Assembly: GCA_900763705.1 (NCBI GenBank)
Contig: CAAFLG010000072.1
Location: 1-24,100 of the forward strand
Origin: an uncultured Oscillospiraceae bacterium
GTDB lineage: Bacteria; Bacillota; Clostridia; Oscillospirales; Oscillospiraceae
DNA: 24,100 nucleotides
Direction: 5' to 3'
The notes beneath the pieces are model-generated. The model saw only the letters and a program-made list of their open reading frames with translations. It did no database searches and was not told the DNA's origin. Positions 17,337 to 24,100 of the stretch are shown one piece after another. Each line of letters starts with the position of its first letter. Positions within the stretch are counted from its first letter, which is position 1. The translations under genes were made by a program, and so were the position numbers.

Positions 17337-18047
17337 TCACTCCACGCTCGTCTGCGTCGCAGCGTCTGGCGCGAAGTATTTCCGCCACGGAAAGCGGTCG
17401 CAGAACGTCCAGTGCTTTTCATAGAACGCGGAAAATCGTCCGATGACATAGCCGTTGATCAGCGCGCACAGGATCGTCCCCCACTTCACGCCCTCGAAGT
17501 GCCAAAGTCCGAAGGCAAGAAAGCTCATCGCCACGCCGACAAGACAGCTCACGCAGTCATACCCGGTTTTGAACCGGTTGATGTCTGCACCAAAATGGGA
17601 GGAGACCTCCTTCACAAATAGCTCGTAGACCTCAGGCGAAATATAGGTGTGGAACATGGCGGAAACACCGGCCGCGCAAAAAAGCATCCCCAGCACATAG
17701 TAGATCGCGCGCAGCCAGACGCTGCCTGCCGGCAGCGCGGCGCCAAGCAGCATGAAAGCGTCCAGCACAAAGCCGTAGACGACCGCCGTGACAAAGGAGA
17801 AGAGATACGACACGCGGAAGCGCCGCAGCAGCAGGCACATGGCGAGCAGCAGCACCGCCTGCAAACAGTATTCCGCCATGCCGAAGGTGACGAAGCTCCA
17901 CGCAGGAGACAGCCAGCGGTAAAGAAGGTATGCAGGCGCGACCACCATGGAAACGCCGAAGTCGGCCTTTTCCATCAGGACAACGCCCCACGCGACAAAT
18001 ACGATGCCGAATACATAGGCAAGCTCCGTGCTGAATGTTCTCTTCAT
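17337..18047 (-). CDS. YczE / DUF6198-like integral membrane protein
   Basis: A 236-residue integral membrane protein of unknown function, resembling the YczE/YyaS/YitT-like families. About five hydrophobic segments are visible: AYVFGIVFVAWGVVLM near 8-24, then around 45-62, 70-92, 100-120 and 150-175. The N-terminal segment followed by ADFGVSMVVAPAYLL is typical of these families, as is the later DCVSCLVGVAMSFLAFG with FEGVKWGTILCALINGYVIG. The start at 18047 is chosen because GGAGG lies 7 nt upstream. An in-frame ATG six codons earlier lacks that support. It is the first gene of the minus-strand pair with the HAD hydrolase. Confidence 0.78.
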   Translation of the reverse strand: MKRTFSTELAYVFGIVFVAWGVVLMEKADFGVSMVVAPAYLLYRWLSPAWSFVTFGMAEYCLQAVLLLAMCLLLRRFRVSYLFSFVTAVVYGFVLDAFMLLGAALPAGSVWLRAIYYVLGMLFCAAGVSAMFHTYISPEVYELFVKEVSSHFGADINRFKTGYDCVSCLVGVAMSFLAFGLWHFEGVKWGTILCALINGYVIGRFSAFYEKHWTFCDRFPWRKYFAPDAATQTSVE

Positions 18048-18063
18048 TTTTGATCCTCCAAAC

Positions 18064-18111
18064 AAAAAATGAGCCTTCTCCGTTTGGTATAGAAACGGAA
18101 AAAGCTCATTT
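18064..18111 (-). terminator. Terminator downstream of the truncated regulator
   Basis: On the minus strand a 19-bp imperfect stem (arms at 18093-18111 and 18067-18085, three mismatches) with the loop CTATACC is followed by six Ts. It would end transcription from the response-regulator fragment before the membrane-protein gene. Confidence 0.8.
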
Positions 18112-18154
18112 GTATTGTACCACGCCTGTCAAGCGGCGAAGAACTTTGGCAGCG

Positions 18155-18367
18155 CTATGTCTCATCCTCCGCCAACATACGGTATCCGACGCCAAGCTCG
18201 TTGATGATGTAGCGCTTTTCACCGGGCGTCACGCCCATTTTCTTGCGGATGTTCTTCATATTGACTTGCAGCTTTTTGACGCTGCCATAGTCCGAATACC
18301 CCCAGACCGCCTGAATGATGGCGGCATACGTCAGCACCTTTCCGGCGTGAACGGAGAGAAACACCAT
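18155..18367 (-). pseudogene. Truncated OmpR/PhoB-type response regulator (DNA-binding domain only)
   Basis: The ~70-residue remnant is a winged-helix Trans_reg_C effector domain: GKVLTYAAIIQAVWGYSDYGSVKKLQ is followed by a recognition region (NIRKKMG) and the wing ending INELGVGYRML. A complete regulator of this class has about 225 residues with an N-terminal receiver domain, which is missing. Recognisable reading frame (YNIM) continues a few codons upstream of the ATG at 18367, and then similarity stops where the DnaC-like fragment begins (about 18376-18385). No Shine-Dalgarno site precedes the ATG. I read it as a gene cut by mobile-element insertion and not as a natural short protein. No sensor kinase is present. 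Confidence 0.8.
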
Positions 18368-18375
18368 GATGTTGT

Positions 18376-18611
18376 ATGAATCCGATTTTCACGAAAATGG
18401 TTGATACCGTTGAAGCTGCTATTGCCGCACCTGACGATTACATCAATCCTGCCGATGGGCTGAAATACTGCGGCAAGTGCCGCACGCCGAAGGAAGCGTT
18501 TTTTCCCGCTGACCTTCAGGCAGAGGCTTTACCAAGCACCCGGTTATGTGCAAGTGTGCTGCCGAACGCCGGGAGTTTGAACAGTACATCAGCCGTACAG
18601 TGGCAATTTGA
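18376..18611 (+). pseudogene. Fragment of a DnaC-like ATP-binding protein from a conjugative element
   Basis: The first frame begins MNPIFTKMVDTVEAAI and reads ADGLKYCGKCRTPKE. This resembles the N-terminal zinc-binding part of the DnaC-like helicase-loader proteins carried by Tn1549/CTn-type elements. Similarity then shifts frame: from 18534 another frame reads KHPVMCKCAAERREFEQ, the next conserved piece of the same protein, so a frameshift or small deletion lies between about 18505 and 18534. That second frame stops at 18609-18611. The AAA+ ATPase core (Walker motifs) is entirely missing. This is a non-functional remnant with no replication genes nearby. Confidence 0.7.
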
Positions 18612-18625
18612 AGGTAAGTTCACTA

Positions 18626-18654
18626 TTGAGAAAAGAAAGCCCTTGTGCTACAAT
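18626..18654 (+). promoter_or_regulatory. Orphan promoter inside the mobile-element scar
   Basis: TTGAGA (18626-18631) and TACAAT (18649-18654) are separated by 17 bp, a strong sigma-A match. The transcript would start near 18661. It contains a hairpin (CTCCTTCTCA, 18672-18681, with TGAGAAAGGAG, 18685-18695) whose right arm includes the AAGGAG ribosome-binding site of a 25-codon frame at 18703-18780 (MCKSLRGKN...). It may now supply transcription toward ychF. Confidence 0.6.
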
Positions 18655-18710
18655 TATAAAATGCATAGGGGCTCCTTCTCATAGTGAGAAAGGAGTTTCC
18701 GAATGTGTAA

Positions 18711-18860
18711 AAGTTTACGAGGCAAAAATTGCTCGGTCATGCCAGCATCAAAACGACGATGGATCGCTACGTTCATGTGACGAATGATTCCATGTCAAAA
18801 GCCGTATTACAATTTGAAAAAATGCAGCAAAATCAAAATGGTACAGTAATGGTACAGTAA
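18711..18860 (+). pseudogene. C-terminal remnant of a tyrosine recombinase (integrase)
   Basis: About 50 codons are left of a phage/ICE-type integrase. They encode the catalytic C-terminus LLGHASIKTTMDRYVHV, containing the conserved His of LGH and the nucleophilic Tyr, followed by a short tail (LQFEKMQQ...) and a stop at 18858-18860. An in-frame stop at 18708 and the missing N-terminal, core-binding and upper catalytic parts show it is inactive. With the DnaC-like fragment 100 bp upstream it outlines a deleted Tn916/Tn1549-like element. In such elements the integrase gene usually lies at one end, so the element's end is expected just downstream. Confidence 0.85.
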
Positions 18861-18861
18861 G
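18840..18861 (+). repeat. 11-bp tandem direct repeat at the integrase 3' end
   Basis: GGTACAGTAAT is followed directly by GGTACAGTAAG (10 of 11 bases equal), overlapping the integrase stop codon. This is where Tn916-like elements carry direct repeats bound by the integrase N-terminal domain, so it is a candidate arm-type site. The role is inferred from position and spacing. Confidence 0.55.
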
Positions 18862-18911
18862 CGCCGTTCAAGTGCCGAAAACCCTTGAAAAATAAGGAGA
18901 TAGAGAAAACT

Positions 18912-20021
18912 ATGAAATTAGGAATCGTCGGACTTCCGAACGTCGGCAAGTCCACTCTCTTCAATGCGATCACCAACGCGGGCGCGGAAAGCGCCAACTA
19001 CCCCTTCTGCACCATCGAGCCGAACGTCGGCATGGTGGCCGTGCCTGACGAGCGGCTCGACAAGCTCGCCGAGATGTACCACCCCAAGAAGAAGACCCCC
19101 GCCGTCATCGAATTTGTCGACATCGCGGGTCTTGTCAAGGGTGCAAGTCAGGGCGCGGGTCTCGGCAACAAGTTCCTTGAGAACATCCGCCGCACGGACG
19201 CCATCGTGCACGTTGTGCGCTGCTTCGACGATGAAAATATCATGCACGTCGTGGCCGACGCGAGCACGAACGTCCCCGTCGACCCCCTCGGCGACATTGA
19301 GACCATCGATCTGGAGCTCATCATGGCAGACCTCGAAATGGTCAACCGCCGCGTCGAAAAGGCGATGAAGATGGCCAAGGGCGACAAGAAGTTCCTGCAC
19401 GAGGTCGAGCTCTTCTCTGCTCTTGCCAAGCACCTCGACGCGGGCAAGAGCGCGCGCACCTTTGAGGTCTCAAAGGACGACGCCGACCTCATCGCGACGG
19501 CCGATCTTCTCAGCCTCAAGCCCATCATCTACGCCGCGAACATGGACGAGGACGGCTTTGCCAACCAGGACGGCAACCAGTATCTCCAGCAGGTCAAGGA
19601 ACTCGCTGAAAAGGAGGGCGCGCAGGTGCTGCCCATCTGCGCCAAGCTCGAGCAGGACATTGCCGAGCTGGACGGCGAGGACCGCGCGATGTTCCTTGAA
19701 GAACTCGGCATCCAGGAGTCCGGCCTCGACCGCCTCATCAAGTGCTCCTATGCGCTGCTCGGCCTTATCTCCTTCCTCACCTACGGCGAGGACGAGTGCA
19801 GGGCTTGGACCATCAAAAACGGCACCAAGGCGCCGCAGGCCGCGGGCAAGATCCACTCCGACATCGAGCGCGGCTTCATCCGCGCCGAGACGATCAACTT
19901 CGACGACATGATCCGCTGCGGCAGCGTCGCGGCGGCGAAGGAAAAGGGTCTGCTCCGCAGCGAGGGCAAAGAGTACGTCGTGCGCGACGGCGATATGATC
20001 TATTTCCGCTTCAATGTATAA
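18912..20021 (+). CDS. ychF: Redox-regulated ATPase YchF (Obg/OLA1 family)
   Basis: Universally conserved P-loop protein of 369 residues that binds ribosomes and prefers ATP to GTP. The G1 motif is GLPNVGKST (7-15), and G3 lies in VDIAGLVKGASQGAGLG (69-85). The base-recognition motif is NMDE (210-213) where Ras-like GTPases have NKxD, the known basis for ATP specificity in this family. The C-terminal TGS domain runs from about 285 to the end (RAWTIKNGTKAPQAAGKIHSD type). The ATG at 18912 begins the family-typical MKLGIVGLPN and has AAGGAG 12 nt upstream; an earlier TTG at 18885 overlaps that site and is rejected. A terminator follows. It lies directly after the mobile-element scar. Confidence 0.97.
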   Translation: MKLGIVGLPNVGKSTLFNAITNAGAESANYPFCTIEPNVGMVAVPDERLDKLAEMYHPKKKTPAVIEFVDIAGLVKGASQGAGLGNKFLENIRRTDAIVHVVRCFDDENIMHVVADASTNVPVDPLGDIETIDLELIMADLEMVNRRVEKAMKMAKGDKKFLHEVELFSALAKHLDAGKSARTFEVSKDDADLIATADLLSLKPIIYAANMDEDGFANQDGNQYLQQVKELAEKEGAQVLPICAKLEQDIAELDGEDRAMFLEELGIQESGLDRLIKCSYALLGLISFLTYGEDECRAWTIKNGTKAPQAAGKIHSDIERGFIRAETINFDDMIRCGSVAAAKEKGLLRSEGKEYVVRDGDMIYFRFNV

Positions 20022-20050
20022 ATATTGATCCTATTAGCCGAATATTCATT

Positions 20051-20087
20051 TACACCGATGTGGCCATCCGCATCGGTGTATTTTTTT
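20051..20087 (+). terminator. ychF terminator
   Basis: TACACCGATG (20051-20060) pairs with CATCGGTGTA (20071-20080), followed by seven Ts. It lies 30 bp after the ychF stop. Confidence 0.9.
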
Positions 20088-20101
20088 AAGTCGTCGGCCG
20101 C

Positions 20102-20187
20102 GCTACCACGCCGCTACCACGAATTTCCCCCGCGGCGGCGCGCATTTGCGGCGCTTTCCGTTTTTTATTTGCTACCAAATCGCTACC
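20102..20187. repeat. Two pairs of GCTACC direct repeats, 11-bp spacing
   Basis: GCTACC occurs at 20102, 20113, 20171 and 20182: two pairs, each with an 11-bp period, 69 bp apart. Three of the four continue as GCTACCA. The 11-bp period is the same as that of the integrase-end repeat at 18840-18861. This is consistent with arm-type integrase binding sites or a remnant end of an integrated element. No gene is seen between ychF and the next SLH cassette. Confidence 0.5.
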
Positions 20188-20189
20188 TC

Positions 20190-20232
20190 AAAAACCCGCA
20201 AAGCCTTGCAGTGCAAGGCTTTGCGGGTTTTT
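20190..20232. terminator. 43-bp perfect palindrome at the left border of cassette 2
   Basis: Arms of 21 bp (AAAAACCCGCAAAGCCTTGCA and complement in sense; see 20190-20210 and 20212-20232) flank a single central G. A and T runs at the ends give a strong bidirectional terminator shape. Homology with cassette 1 begins at its last T, where cassette 1 meets the window edge, so cassette 1 may have the same palindrome outside the window. Confidence 0.8.
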
Positions 20233-20417
20233 ACAAGGGGATGCGATATCGGCCTAAGGCAACTTTTTTGAGCCGTTTCTTCCGACTTTTGACACTTTTC
20301 AAACAGTTTTGCAACTTTTTGAAAATGTTCGGTATCGGGAAAGCCGCTCAGAGAACGCCCCCTTACCGATCTTACAGACCCGCGGGGATGGAAATTTTAG
20401 AAAGGAGAGTAACATCT
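20233..20417 (+). promoter_or_regulatory. Duplicated leader of the second SLH cassette
   Basis: This is homologous to positions 1-188, with a net 2-bp length difference. TTGACA (20289-20294) is 17 bp from CAACTT, a weak -10. The final 52 nt before the ATG are identical to those of cassette 1 and include the ribosome-binding site AAGGAGAG. The promoter call is tentative. Confidence 0.5.
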
Positions 20418-23333
20418 ATGAAAAAGTTACTCGCACTGGTTCTGGCGCTGGTCATGACTCTGTCTCTGGCCGTCGTCGGTTCCAACGCCGCTTTCAAGGA
20501 TGCGAAGGACACCACCGAGACCTACGCCGAAGCTGTCGACGTTCTCTCTGGCATGGGCGTGTTCAACGGCTATAAGAACGCCGATGGCACCTATTCCTTC
20601 CAGCCCAAGGGCGAAATCACCCGCGCGGAAGTCGCCGCTATCGTCTATCGTCTGTACACCGCGGACGTGACCGACAAGCAGGCTTCCCTCTATGCCACCT
20701 ACAACAAGTTCAATGACATGAACGGTGCTGCCTGGGCCGCTGGCTACATCGGCTACTGCGCCAACGCCGGTCTCGTCAAGGGCTACGATGCCAAGACCTT
20801 CGGCCCCGCCAACAAGGTCACCGGCTATGAGGCCCTCGCCATGATCCTCCGTGCTATCGGTTACGACAAGAACGGTGAGTTCACCGGCGCTCAGTGGCAG
20901 CTCCACGTTGCCCAGACCGCGCAGCAGCTCGGCATTCTCGCCAACGTCAAGGGCGTTGACCTGAACGCTGCCGCTACCCGCGAGCTGGTCGCCGAGCTCC
21001 TGTTCCAGACCGCTACCGTCCCCATGGTCTCCTACACCCCGGCCTTCGGTTATGTCGCCAACTCCGTTGTCGGCGCTCAGAAGTCCCTCGGTGAGAAGAA
21101 CTTCGGCCTGAAGCTCACCAAGGGCACTGCCGACGTTTGGGGCCGTCCTTCCCACACCTGGACCTACAACACCGGCAACAAGAAGACCGTCGTCGCTGAC
21201 AAGGCTGTCGCTTCCTACACCGTGAAGGTCTCCGAGTGCGACATTGCCAAGGATCTTGGCATTTCCACCTCTGCTAAGATCGAGGCTGCTTATATCGATG
21301 GCAAGGGCTACACCGTCACCGATTCTGCTGTCACCACTGACCGCACCGGCACGATCGATCCTCTGGCCACCACCGCTCTGGTCGGCGCTCAGGGCCGCCT
21401 GACCGAGGTCTATGACATGGGTGCTGCCGGTTACCGTCTGGTTGAGATCAACACCTATCTCGCCAAGGTCACCAAGGTCACCGCTGCTACTACCGATGTC
21501 AACGGCCACACCACTGATGCCAAGGTCGAGGCCGAAGTCTATATGACGAACGCCGCTGCGGCCAAGGACATCACGAAGACCGTTCTGACCACCAAGGCTA
21601 CCGGCTTCACTGTTGGCCAGTACGTTCTCGTCACTGCCACCCGTGATACCGTCACTCCCGTTATCCGTAGCATCGAGGCCGCTACTGTCGCCCCGACCGG
21701 TCTGCTGAAGACTTGGACCTATGCTTACGGCACCACTGCCGCTACCACCACTGTTGCTGAGACCAAGTACAATGATGCTGACAAGTTCTTCCTGAACAAC
21801 ATCAAGTCTACTGGTTATCTCACCACTGCTTGGGATACGGTCGTTGACGCTTACGGCAACCTGATCGGTCTGGTTCCGTCCACTGTCAACTACCTCGTCG
21901 TTGAGAAGATCTCCTGGAAGCACTCCAGCACCACGGTTGCCGGCGGTTCCGCTCTGGCTGATGTCGTTCTCGCGGACGGCAACAAGGCTGCTGGCGTTAC
22001 GGTTGCTTCCGTTGATGCTAACCTCACGACTAACGAGCGCTCGATTGTTGCTGGTGGTGCAAAGGCAGCAGTCGCCGATGACTACACCAACAACACCGCC
22101 TATTACAACAAGATCTACACCTACTCTGTGAACACGGACGGCAGTTACGCTCTGACTACCTACTGCACAAATAACCACAACACCGCCGAGACCCCGATCA
22201 CCAAGGGCGTGACCAGCACCATCGAGAGCAACACCAACCGCGTCGTTGCTAACGCGAACACGCTCTTCCTTGTCAAGAACCAGACCGGCGATACCTTCAG
22301 CTACACCGCTTATAAGGGTATCGGCGAGGTTCCCAGCATGAAGGTCAAGGCTAACGGTCTGTGCTATGTGTCCGACGGCACCTACGCTTCTCTTGTTGTT
22401 GTGAACGATTATGAGCTGACCGGCAACAAGTACACTGCTTTCGTCCCCGCGCAGGATGGTAAGCTTGCGGGCTACAATGCCTCCACCGTTTACTACTCCT
22501 ACGAAGTCTACAAGCTCGGCGAGACCAGCGCCACCACGATCTACTCCACGAACGCCAACCTCTTCAACGGTCAGGCTGGCTTCTGGGTCATCAACCAGGA
22601 TGCGGCTTCCACCTATGTGAGCACCAATTCCGTTTGGGTCATGGGTGCGTATGATACCGATAACGTTGGCACCTCTGCTACTGTTGCCTCCGACCTGTAT
22701 TGGGATCGTTGCTTCGTTAAGTCCTACGTGGGCGGCGGCCTCGTTACCACTGCCAAGGACGGCACTGCGTACAAGGATTATACCGCTTCCGGCGCTCAGT
22801 TCTTTGACGTGAACAGAACCATCTGGGCGGACGCTGTCACCGGTCAGACCACCGAGAAAACCACCATCACCGCAAATGAGACTCAGGCTGTTTCCGCCGG
22901 TGACAAGATCATTGTTGCCCGCGACAGCTCCAATGTTGCCAAGTACGTCTATGTCCTCAAGACCACGACCAACGGCACTACCGCTCCCACTGTTGCTCCT
23001 GTTGCCACGATCAGCGGCATGGGTTACAACACCACTACCCAGAACTACATTGTTACTGCGAGTGTTGATCAGGCTATTGCTGCGGGTGCTTACACCAGCT
23101 ATGAAGTGATCATCAAGGATGCCAGCGGCAACTATATCACGAGCAAGACCTTTGCGGCCAACGGCGCTTGGACTGCCAACCAGAATTACAATCTGGAAGT
23201 TCCTTACAATGCTTCCAGCGCTTCCGGCGTCTACACTGTTACCCTGAATCTCTACAAGACCGTCACTGCTGGTAGCACTACGACCACTACTGTGGTCGCC
23301 ACTGGCACCAACAGCAACGTTGTCGTCCACTAA
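20418..23333 (+). CDS. Secreted surface protein with N-terminal SLH domains (cassette 2)
   Basis: A predicted exported S-layer-type protein of 971 residues and paralogue of the one at 189-3209. The signal peptide (1-25) is identical in both. The SLH units (about 26-80, 93-149 and 152-195) are highly similar, with an insertion of a few residues (YKNADGTYSFQP against YPDGSFQP). Past residue ~200 the proteins remain recognisably related in patches, for example the shared blocks GAQGRL-EVYD and YGNLIG, but they differ widely in sequence and length. The C-terminal ~110 residues form a beta-rich, Thr-rich Ig-like domain unlike that of the first copy. The frame is open upstream to 20025, but ATG 20418 has the ribosome-binding site and signal peptide. 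Codon bias suggests high expression. No enzymatic motif is seen. Confidence 0.88.
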   Translation: MKKLLALVLALVMTLSLAVVGSNAAFKDAKDTTETYAEAVDVLSGMGVFNGYKNADGTYSFQPKGEITRAEVAAIVYRLYTADVTDKQASLYATYNKFNDMNGAAWAAGYIGYCANAGLVKGYDAKTFGPANKVTGYEALAMILRAIGYDKNGEFTGAQWQLHVAQTAQQLGILANVKGVDLNAAATRELVAELLFQTATVPMVSYTPAFGYVANSVVGAQKSLGEKNFGLKLTKGTADVWGRPSHTWTYNTGNKKTVVADKAVASYTVKVSECDIAKDLGISTSAKIEAAYIDGKGYTVTDSAVTTDRTGTIDPLATTALVGAQGRLTEVYDMGAAGYRLVEINTYLAKVTKVTAATTDVNGHTTDAKVEAEVYMTNAAAAKDITKTVLTTKATGFTVGQYVLVTATRDTVTPVIRSIEAATVAPTGLLKTWTYAYGTTAATTTVAETKYNDADKFFLNNIKSTGYLTTAWDTVVDAYGNLIGLVPSTVNYLVVEKISWKHSSTTVAGGSALADVVLADGNKAAGVTVASVDANLTTNERSIVAGGAKAAVADDYTNNTAYYNKIYTYSVNTDGSYALTTYCTNNHNTAETPITKGVTSTIESNTNRVVANANTLFLVKNQTGDTFSYTAYKGIGEVPSMKVKANGLCYVSDGTYASLVVVNDYELTGNKYTAFVPAQDGKLAGYNASTVYYSYEVYKLGETSATTIYSTNANLFNGQAGFWVINQDAASTYVSTNSVWVMGAYDTDNVGTSATVASDLYWDRCFVKSYVGGGLVTTAKDGTAYKDYTASGAQFFDVNRTIWADAVTGQTTEKTTITANETQAVSAGDKIIVARDSSNVAKYVYVLKTTTNGTTAPTVAPVATISGMGYNTTTQNYIVTASVDQAIAAGAYTSYEVIIKDASGNYITSKTFAANGAWTANQNYNLEVPYNASSASGVYTVTLNLYKTVTAGSTTTTTVVATGTNSNVVVH

Positions 23334-23375
23334 TTCCGGGAATACAGCGTGCTAAAAAACTACCATAAATAGTTT

Positions 23376-23409
23376 CAGCCCCGAGCCTATTGGCTCGGGG
23401 CTGTTTTTT
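23376..23409. terminator. Terminator between convergent cassette-2 genes
   Basis: CAGCCCCGAGCC (23376-23387) pairs with GGCTCGGGGCTG (23392-23403) around TATT, then six Ts. It has the same GAGCC/GGCTC core and position as the terminator at 3242-3276. The T run favours plus-strand termination; on the minus strand the 3' flank is less T-rich. Confidence 0.87.
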
Positions 23410-23417
23410 CTGTTTCT

Positions 23418-24002
23418 TTACTTTCTCACCGCAAACAGTGTTGCGGTCGCGCCCGCAGTGGAGGCGCCTCTGATCGTGATGCGGTTGATCGACGCCCATG
23501 TGACCGTTTCACACGTGCCGCTTTGATTCATCGGCATCCCCCCCTTGTTGATCGCGTTGGTCACAAAGCAGGCGACCTTTCCATTCATCGGCACCAGCCA
23601 CGCGATCCCCGCGCTGGTAGACGAATTGTTGCTGCAAACCGTTGCGACCGCGCTGCCATTGGCCGATAACGTCATATCGCCAAGGCCCGCCGCGGCACTG
23701 AACGTAAAGAACAGCGCCGCAATCCTTGTCATGTCGACCTGCGAGAGGTCGAAATTCATCGCGGCGTTTTCCGTCGTGGTCACGATCGGCCCCGCGAGCT
23801 TAACAAGGCAGTTGGCCTCGCGCGCCGCCGCGACCTCCTGCCGCACGGCGGTCAGGTCCTCCCCGCCCGCCTTGCCCGCGATGGCGTCGGACTGCGTTTT
23901 CAGCGCCGCGTCGAGCTTCGCGGTCATGTCGTTGAAGTCGTCCATTTTGATAAAATCGTTCTTTTCCCACTTCGGAAGCTGATAGTTTGTTGTCTTTTCC
24001 AT
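23418..24002 (-). CDS. Tail-fibre-like small protein (cassette 2)
   Basis: A 194-residue protein, paralogous to the one at 3276-3791 only in its first ~45 residues (NYQLPKWEKNDFIKMDDF followed by NDMTAKLDAALK). A short, possibly coiled-coil linker (GGEDLTAVRQEVAAAREA) leads to a C-terminal ~130 residues rich in Ser, Thr, Ala and Asn. This part lacks similarity to the GTYTG-type domain of the first copy. The pattern of a constant N-terminus and a variable C-terminus is typical of phage receptor-binding or adaptor proteins, but no other phage genes are present. No signal peptide is seen. The ATG at 24002 is preceded by AAGGAGA. The function is unknown; a surface- or tail-related role is inference. 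Confidence 0.7.
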   Translation of the reverse strand: MEKTTNYQLPKWEKNDFIKMDDFNDMTAKLDAALKTQSDAIAGKAGGEDLTAVRQEVAAAREANCLVKLAGPIVTTTENAAMNFDLSQVDMTRIAALFFTFSAAAGLGDMTLSANGSAVATVCSNNSSTSAGIAWLVPMNGKVACFVTNAINKGGMPMNQSGTCETVTWASINRITIRGASTAGATATLFAVRK

Positions 24003-24025
24003 TGTTTCGTCTCCTTTTCATGTTC

Positions 24026-24064
24026 AAGGCAAAACTTTTGCCTTACAGCTTTAGGCTGTAAGGC
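24026..24064. repeat. Two overlapping, mutually exclusive inverted repeats
   Basis: AAGGCAAAA/TTTTGCCTT (24026-24044, with a one-base centre) overlaps GCCTTACAGC/GCTGTAAGGC (24040-24049 with 24055-24064). The shared segment GCCTT can pair either way. The repeats lie 24-62 bp upstream of the minus-strand start at 24002, in its expected leader or promoter. Regulatory function is speculative. Confidence 0.45.
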
Positions 24065-24100
24065 AGCGAAAGTGAGACGAACCCATGCAACGCGCGGAGA

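Noticed and set aside
20025..20417. Upstream in-frame extension of the second SLH protein
   Set aside because: It runs through the ychF terminator, the 43-bp palindrome and the untranslated leader. The ATG at 20418 has the ribosome-binding site and begins the signal peptide.

Overview
The window looks like a chromosomal segment of a GC-rich, Gram-positive-type anaerobe of the Oscillospiraceae / Clostridium cluster IV kind. This is an inference from three secreted S-layer-homology (SLH) proteins, Firmicutes-style Shine-Dalgarno sites and A/T-flanked terminators, tRNAs with encoded CCA ends, and a truncated Tn916/Tn1549-like conjugative-element remnant. No rRNA or other taxonomic marker is present, so the genus is not resolved.

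Layout. (1) 1-3791: a secreted protein with N-terminal SLH domains, followed convergently by a small tail-fibre-like gene. (2) 3897-6771: asnS on the minus strand, divergent from psuG (pseudouridine-5'-phosphate glycosidase), which overlaps a DUF1294 membrane-protein gene. (3) 6879-10283: a second type of surface protein, with Ig-like modules, two copies of a ~130-residue repeat and three C-terminal SLH domains. (4) 10318-12393: a small zinc-ribbon membrane protein, then an ECF sigma factor and its zinc-finger anti-sigma factor behind a good ECF-type promoter. (5) 12394-13836: tRNA-Ser(CGA) on the minus strand, a class I glutamine amidotransferase, and a five-tRNA cluster (Gly-Arg-His-Gln-Lys) with a near-consensus promoter and a strong terminator. 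(6) 13982-16490: a possible structured element, an alpha/beta hydrolase and a fused ThrE-type Thr/Ser exporter. (7) 16495-18111, minus strand: a HAD hydrolase and a YczE/DUF6198-like membrane protein. (8) 18155-18861: a scar in which a response regulator is cut down to its DNA-binding domain and abuts fragments of a DnaC-like loader and a tyrosine integrase. (9) 18912-20087: ychF. (10) 20102-24100: spaced direct repeats, a 43-bp near-perfect palindrome, then a second copy of the SLH plus tail-fibre-like pair.

The most notable structure is the pair of cassettes at the two ends of the window (1-3791 and 20233-24002). Each has the same leader, an SLH protein, a hairpin built on the same core, and a convergent small gene. 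The 5' UTR, signal peptide and SLH anchor are conserved, including 138 bp of perfect identity. The C-terminal parts of both genes have diverged. This suggests a modular surface-protein family diversified by duplication and recombination. The functional link between the SLH protein and the tail-fibre-like protein is an inference from synteny only. The copy at the right end sits just downstream of integrase-like direct repeats and a mobile-element scar.
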